Translations under genes and position numbers: made by a program
Shown: piece by piece, positions 59,504-64,000 of the stretch
How positions within the stretch are numbered: the first letter of the stretch is position 1
Layout of the letters: each line of letters opens with the position of its first letter
The notes under the pieces: model-generated
What the model was told of the DNA's origin: nothing
The model's database searches: none
Seen by the model: the letters and a program-made list of their open reading frames with translations, nothing else
Assembly: GCF_028714215.1 (NCBI RefSeq)
Contig: NZ_JAQTMS010000016.1
Span: 17,689 to 81,688, forward strand
Direction of reading: 5' to 3'
DNA length: 64,000 bases
Origin: Rhodoferax sp.
GTDB lineage: Bacteria > Pseudomonadota > Gammaproteobacteria > Burkholderiales > Burkholderiaceae_C

Positions 59504-60475
59504 TTATTTGAAGTTGCGGATCTTGTCGATGTTGGCTTTGCCGAACTGCTTTTCAAACTCGGCGTTGACCGGGCCTAGTGCGGCGACGAACTTGGCCTTG
59601 TCGACGTTTTCCACGACGTTCATGCCCTTGGCGCGCAGGTCCGCCACGCCACTGGCATCATCCGCATCGACGCGGGCGCGGTTGGCTTGGGCGGCTACTT
59701 TGGCGGCTTCCAGGAAGGCTTTTTTATCGGCGGCCGACAGCTTGTCAAAGCTGGCCTTGTTCATCAGAAAGATGCAGGGCGAATAGACGTGGCCGGTCAG
59801 GCTCAGGTATTTTTGCACCTGGTCGAACTTGGCCGACATGATGACCGACAGCGGGTTCTCCTGGCCGTCCACGGTGCCTTGTTGCAGCGCCGTGAACACT
59901 TCCGGGAAAGCCATCGGCGTGGTGATGATGCCAAAGCCCTTGTAGGCGGCGACGTGCACCGGGTTTTCCATGGTCCGCATCTTCAGACCCTTGAGGTCCT
60001 CCGGTGTATTGACCGGACGCTTGCTGTTGGTCATGTGGCGAAAGCCGTTCTCGGCCCAGGCCAGTGCCTTGAAACCCTTGGGTTCGAACTTGACCAGCAT
60101 CTCCTGGCCGATCGGGCCGTCCAGCACGGCGCGCGCGTGTGCCTTGTCGCGAAACAGGAAGGGGATGTCGAGAATTTTGGCATCGGGAACGAAGTTGGGT
60201 ATCGGGCCGGTGGATGTCAAAGTCAGCTCCTGGGTACCCAGTTGCACCGCCTCGACCGATTCACGCTCGCCACCGAGCGAGCCGTTGTAAAAGGTTTGCA
60301 CCTTGTAGCGCCCGCCGGTGCGTTTTTCGACCTCCTTGGCGAAGGTGTCAATGCCGACGCCCTGGTGCGAATTCTGGGAAGTCGAGATACTGATTTTCAT
60401 GACGGTCTGGGCGGACGCCGAGGCGACGAAGCCCACTGCCAGCGTCAAACCGATAAGCAATTTGGAAAGTTTCAT
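59504..60475 (-). CDS. dctP: TRAP transporter periplasmic substrate-binding protein, DctP family
   Basis: The 323 residues begin with a signal peptide (KLSKLLIGLTLAVGFVASASA). The body shows the DctP fold: GIDTFAKEVEKRTGGRYKVQ, FYNGSLGGERESVEAVQLGT, and the Arg of LKGLKMRTMENPVHV that binds the substrate carboxylate. AFPEVFTALQQGTVDGQENP follows. Ligand is probably a small carboxylate. ATG at 60475 follows AAGGACTCCCC. The ~250 bp upstream to 60732 hold no recognisable gene or RNA. Confidence 0.94.
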   Translation of the reverse strand: MKLSKLLIGLTLAVGFVASASAQTVMKISISTSQNSHQGVGIDTFAKEVEKRTGGRYKVQTFYNGSLGGERESVEAVQLGTQELTLTSTGPIPNFVPDAKILDIPFLFRDKAHARAVLDGPIGQEMLVKFEPKGFKALAWAENGFRHMTNSKRPVNTPEDLKGLKMRTMENPVHVAAYKGFGIITTPMAFPEVFTALQQGTVDGQENPLSVIMSAKFDQVQKYLSLTGHVYSPCIFLMNKASFDKLSAADKKAFLEAAKVAAQANRARVDADDASGVADLRAKGMNVVENVDKAKFVAALGPVNAEFEKQFGKANIDKIRNFK

Positions 60476-60732
60476 GGGGAGTCCTTCAAGGGTTGGAGAA
60501 AGGGCTGATTCGCTGCGTGCAACGAGAGTCCGTCCGGCCAAGGTTTAATGGCTAATTTTTCGACTTTTGATTATGCACGGATGTTGAATCCCGCTGCATT
60601 GGGGTTTTCGCGCACATGCTGGTGGCGATCTGTCCTTGTACCAGTCCGGTAGGCGACAGCAGTAGCCCGGACAACCGCTGCCGGTGACGACAATGTTCGT
60701 GGATGTCTTCCTTGACGGAAGGCGCATCAAAA

Positions 60733-63513
60733 TCACCTGATTTTGGATTTATCGCCAAAAACTCCCCACACCAGTTTCTCGGGTTTTACGTATTTGCGCC
60801 ACACTGCGTTGATCTGCTCATCCGTCAGCGATCCAATCAGTGCGTCGTTTTTCTCACGGCCGTCTTTCGGGTAACCGAATTCCAGTTGACCCCGCATGAA
60901 ACCCATGGCCCAGCCGTCGCCGGACCTCGCACGCAGGCGATCTGCGAGAAGTTGATGCTTGAAGGTTTCGACCTCGGCGGCAGTGAAGCCATCGCTGAGC
61001 GTGCGCGTCAATTCTTCCTGTAGCGCCTTTTCTGCCGCGCTGACGTTTTGCGCTGCCACGTCGGTGGTCAGGTAAACATTGCTGTTGCGTTCATAGGAAT
61101 CGACGTTAAAACCGGCGCCAGGGTTGTAGCTTAGGCCTTCGGTTTCGCGCAGGCGACGCCACAGGCGCGAGCCCGGTCCGCCACCCAAAATCCGGCTGCC
61201 AAGAGCCAGCCCGAAGTAGTCCACTTCCATACCTTGCTCCGATACGGGAACCGAATGGATGGCGCGCAAGTTGACGCTGTTCTTGCCGGTGTTGAACACC
61301 AGCCGCGCCGGCGGCGCATCAATCAATGGGCGTTCGACGCGACGCCACGGCTCCGGGGCCTGCCAACCGTCCAGTGCCGCCGCGATGGTCTGCTGGTATT
61401 CCTTTACGTCCACCGGTCCCAGTAGCCGGACTTGTGCGTTCTGCGCACCGTAAAACCGCCGGTAGAACTGGTAGACCTGATCGCGCGTGACGGTCTTGAC
61501 TTCCAGCAGCCAGTCTTCCAGTGTGTAGCTGTAGCGGGGGTCGCCCTTGAGGTAGGCGTTGCCGTAGCGGAGCCAGGCGTTGTTGGCTTGAGCCGACGAG
61601 TCTTTGATACGACCTTCAATGTTCTTGATCCAGGCGCTGCGCATCTCTTCAAACTCGTTCTCGGGAAAATTGGATTCTTTCAGCAGTTGGACTGCGAGTT
61701 CCAGCGCCGGCTTGAAAGTATCCATTTTTGCGGTCAGTGACAGGCTGCCTCCGGTTTGGCCGAAGTTGACGCTCAGTTTGGCGCCCAGCTTGCTCAACTC
61801 GTCCTGGATCTGCTGTCGCGTCATTTTTGGTGTGCCCCTGAGCAGCATGACGTTGGCCATCGAGCCAGCGACATTTTGGTTCTGAAGCGAGTCCAAAGTG
61901 CCGAATTTCAACGTGATGATGAATTGAACCAGATCGCCGCGCACGGGCTTGGACAGGATGGCGGTTTTGACGCCGCCCGGGGTTGCTGCAAACATGACCT
62001 TATCGTGCAAGGATGGAATGCTGAAATCAAACGCAACCGATGCCTGCCCCTTCTCGCCCAGCGCATAGCCTTGTAAATAGGCCGCTACATCCGGCATCAG
62101 GGTCGCCGGTGCGCGCAGCGGTTTTTGGGTCGGGATCAGGTGGCCCAGGGTGCGGTTGTCGGGTAGCAGGTAAGTGCGCGCGACACGGTTGACATCGTCC
62201 AGCGTCACGGTTTTCAAGCGTTCGCGCGCCACAAAAACGGCACGCCAATCACCTGCCACCTCCATCGTCATGGCACCATCAGCGACCGCCGCCGCGTTCG
62301 CGAATCCCATTTCCAAACCTTTATCGAGTTTGGTTTTGGCGCGCTCAAACTCATCTTGCCGGATCGGTTCCTTGGTCAGGTTCTCGACAATCTCCAGTAG
62401 CAGTTTCTGGCGCGGACCGGCTTCGTCTTCAGGGCCGAAAAGCGTGCCAAAAACGATGGCACCGCCCTCACGCTGTGCGCCAGCGACGGCAACAGCGGTT
62501 TGTGCCAGCCTGGATTCAACCAGGGCCTTGTGCAGACGGCCCGAGGGTGCGTCGCCCAAAGCCGTGGCCAGAACGTTCAGCGCAACGCTGTCCGGGTGCA
62601 GTGCTGCCGGTGTGTGGTAGCTCACCATGACGAGCTGGTTGGCTGCGGGTCGGCGCACCATGACGCTGCGCTCGCCATCCTGTGGCGGCTCCAGGGTATA
62701 CGTTTTAGGAATGGGTGTTTCCGGCTTGACCAAAGAGCCCAGCGACTGCAGGATGCTCAGCAGGGTTTTGTTGACATCAAACTTGCCGGCGACGATGAGC
62801 ACCGCATTGTCGGGACGGTAATGGCGTTTGTAAAAATCCTGCAGTTTGGAAATATCGACGTTTTCGATGTCGGACTTGGCACCCATGGTGGTCTTGCCGT
62901 AGGCGTGCCACAGGTAGGCTACTTGTGACATGCGTTGCGCCAGTGCCTGGAGCGGATTGTTTTCCCTGAGATCAAATTCGTTGCGTACCACGGTCATTTC
63001 GCTGTCCAGGTCTTTCTTCGCGATGAAGCTGTGGACCATGGCATCGGCTTGCCAGCCCAGGTACCAATTGAGCGATTCCTGACTGGAGACAAAGGTGGCG
63101 AAGTAGTTGGTTCGGTCCGCGGTAGTGGTGCCGTTGAAGGTAAAGCCGCGTTTGCGGAATTCGGCTTTCGGATCGGCTGTTGTGGGTGTGCCCTTGAAGA
63201 CCAGATGTTCCAGCAAATGCGCCATGCCGGCTTCGCCATAGCCTTCGTGCCGGGAACCCACCATATAAGTCAGGTTGACGGTGACCCGGTCGTCTGCCAG
63301 ATCGGGTGCCAGCAACACCTTGAGACCATTGGCCAGCCGGTATTCGGTGATGCCTTCCACGGCTTGCACCCGCGTCACGCCAATGGGGACTTCGGTGACT
63401 GCCGCGTCGCTGTTGGCGGATTGCGCATGGGCCAGTACGACAGCGCAGGCACCGAGCAGAATCGTTGCCGTGCTCTTTGCCGCCCAGCTTCCAGGCTTGT
63501 TTGGATAAACCAT
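60733..63513 (-). CDS. M16-family zinc metallopeptidase with two M16 modules (exported)
   Basis: The 926 residues start with a signal peptide (AAKSTATILLGACAVVLAHA). The N-terminal module has the inverted zinc motif HLLEH (His99, Glu102, His103) and the downstream Glu in VVRNEFDLRENN. A second pair of M16 domains (from ~480) lacks the zinc motif, giving the pitrilysin-like clamshell. It probably degrades peptides in the periplasm or outer-membrane region. Start ATG at 63513 has GGGAGG at ideal distance; an ATG at 63540 is less likely. Substrate unknown. Confidence 0.93.
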   Translation of the reverse strand: MVYPNKPGSWAAKSTATILLGACAVVLAHAQSANSDAAVTEVPIGVTRVQAVEGITEYRLANGLKVLLAPDLADDRVTVNLTYMVGSRHEGYGEAGMAHLLEHLVFKGTPTTADPKAEFRKRGFTFNGTTTADRTNYFATFVSSQESLNWYLGWQADAMVHSFIAKKDLDSEMTVVRNEFDLRENNPLQALAQRMSQVAYLWHAYGKTTMGAKSDIENVDISKLQDFYKRHYRPDNAVLIVAGKFDVNKTLLSILQSLGSLVKPETPIPKTYTLEPPQDGERSVMVRRPAANQLVMVSYHTPAALHPDSVALNVLATALGDAPSGRLHKALVESRLAQTAVAVAGAQREGGAIVFGTLFGPEDEAGPRQKLLLEIVENLTKEPIRQDEFERAKTKLDKGLEMGFANAAAVADGAMTMEVAGDWRAVFVARERLKTVTLDDVNRVARTYLLPDNRTLGHLIPTQKPLRAPATLMPDVAAYLQGYALGEKGQASVAFDFSIPSLHDKVMFAATPGGVKTAILSKPVRGDLVQFIITLKFGTLDSLQNQNVAGSMANVMLLRGTPKMTRQQIQDELSKLGAKLSVNFGQTGGSLSLTAKMDTFKPALELAVQLLKESNFPENEFEEMRSAWIKNIEGRIKDSSAQANNAWLRYGNAYLKGDPRYSYTLEDWLLEVKTVTRDQVYQFYRRFYGAQNAQVRLLGPVDVKEYQQTIAAALDGWQAPEPWRRVERPLIDAPPARLVFNTGKNSVNLRAIHSVPVSEQGMEVDYFGLALGSRILGGGPGSRLWRRLRETEGLSYNPGAGFNVDSYERNSNVYLTTDVAAQNVSAAEKALQEELTRTLSDGFTAAEVETFKHQLLADRLRARSGDGWAMGFMRGQLEFGYPKDGREKNDALIGSLTDEQINAVWRKYVKPEKLVWGVFGDKSKIR

Positions 63514-63614
63514 TTTTGCCTCCCTTTTGGGCGGAAGCATAACCGATCAAGCCCTACAGTTGCCGCAGCGCTGGGGCGCCCGAAGCAAGGCAGGCCCGCA
63601 GCAGCATGGGGGCT

Positions 63615-64000
63615 CTACATCCCAGCGTAATTAGGCCCGCCACCGCCTTCAGGTGTAACCCACACAATGTTCTGCGTCGGGTCCTTGATGTCGCAGGTCT
63701 TGCAGTGCACGCAGTTGGAGGCGTTGATCTGCAAGCGGTCCGAGTTGTCCTCGTTCTTGACGAATTCATAGACACCGGCCGGGCAATAGCGTGCCTCCGG
63801 TCCGGCGAATTTCGCAAGGTTGACAGCCACCGGAACGGACGCATCCTTCAGGGTCAAATGCGCGGGTTGGTTTTCCTCATGGCTGACGTTGCCGATGAAG
63901 ACACTAGAGAGGCGGTCGAACGTCAGCTTGCCGTCGGGCTTGGGATAGACGATGGGCGTGCATTCGGCGGCCGGCTTGAGATAGGCGTAGTCGGGCTTGT
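63615..64000 (-). CDS. Electron-transfer flavoprotein:ubiquinone oxidoreductase, C-terminal part
   Basis: The frame runs off the right edge, so only the last ~128 residues are present. They contain the C-terminal 4Fe-4S site: the three visible cysteines of [19 protein letters not shown], preceded by [12 protein letters not shown] with the fourth. The protein passes electrons from ETF (beta-oxidation, amino acid breakdown) to ubiquinone. It is upstream of and codirectional with the M16 gene, ~100 bp apart. Confidence 0.93.
   Translation of the reverse strand, partial: KPDYAYLKPAAECTPIVYPKPDGKLTFDRLSSVFIGNVSHEENQPAHLTLKDASVPVAVNLAKFAGPEARYCPAGVYEFVKNEDNSDRLQINASNCVHCKTCDIKDPTQNIVWVTPEGGGGPNYAGM

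Noticed and set aside
60548..60652. A short plus-strand gene between dctP and the M16 peptidase gene
   Set aside because: 34 codons without ribosome binding site or recognisable features; the gap looks non-coding.

Overview
The window is a stretch of high-GC chromosome from a betaproteobacterium of the order Burkholderiales, most likely Comamonadaceae near Rhodoferax. This is inferred from protein resemblance: an endonuclease-type MutL with CNHGRPT motif, a Bug/TctC receptor, TRAP transport, a PEP-CTERM protein, a gcvTHP operon behind a tandem glycine riboswitch, an IpdC resembling that of Azospirillum, and a ketoacyl synthase resembling Pseudomonas PA3286. No 16S gene is present, so genus is not established.

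Layout. 1-3.8 kb is the right end of an integrated element: a C-terminal part of a large RTX adhesin-like protein, a tyrosine integrase, and a 47-bp copy of the 3' part of tRNA-Asp followed by the native tRNA terminator. From 3.8 kb on the sequence looks like chromosome backbone: an orphan hybrid histidine kinase, a HipBA-type toxin-antitoxin pair with a very AT-rich promoter region, then mutL, a DedA protein, an AmiC-type amidase, tsaE and queG. 13.9-18.4 kb is a compact cation-transport operon: a hairpin-rich leader with a possible short leader peptide, an OprB-like porin, an Nramp-related transporter lacking the canonical DPGN and MPH motifs, a 62-residue membrane protein, and a soluble protein made of PRC-barrel, MgtE N-domain and CBS modules. 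I consider this the most interesting candidate system.

18.4-35.6 kb is mostly housekeeping: AEC transporter, Bug receptor, xerD, gamma-carbonic anhydrase, hslO, ftsB-eno-kdsA-pyrG on the minus strand, coaBC-dut, an SlyD-like FKBP, parE (behind a LexA-like box), parC, and an RluA-type pseudouridine synthase. 35.8-48.3 kb carries aromatic amino acid and lipid metabolism: tryptophanase-family lyase, indolepyruvate/phenylpyruvate decarboxylase, two acyl-CoA ligases, a FabH-like ketoacyl synthase, an SRPBCC protein and DusC. It also holds a 263-bp MITE whose CTAG target duplication supplies a stop codon. 48.3-52.9 kb has a PPi-type phosphofructokinase, two exported proteins of unknown function, an SDR enzyme and a PEP-CTERM protein.

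52.9-60.5 kb is read leftwards: TRAP transporter dctP-dctQ-dctM, then immediately the tandem glycine riboswitch and gcvT-gcvH-gcvP. The window ends with a double-domain M16 peptidase and the C-terminus of ETF-ubiquinone oxidoreductase. No CRISPR array, rRNA or complete tRNA gene was found.
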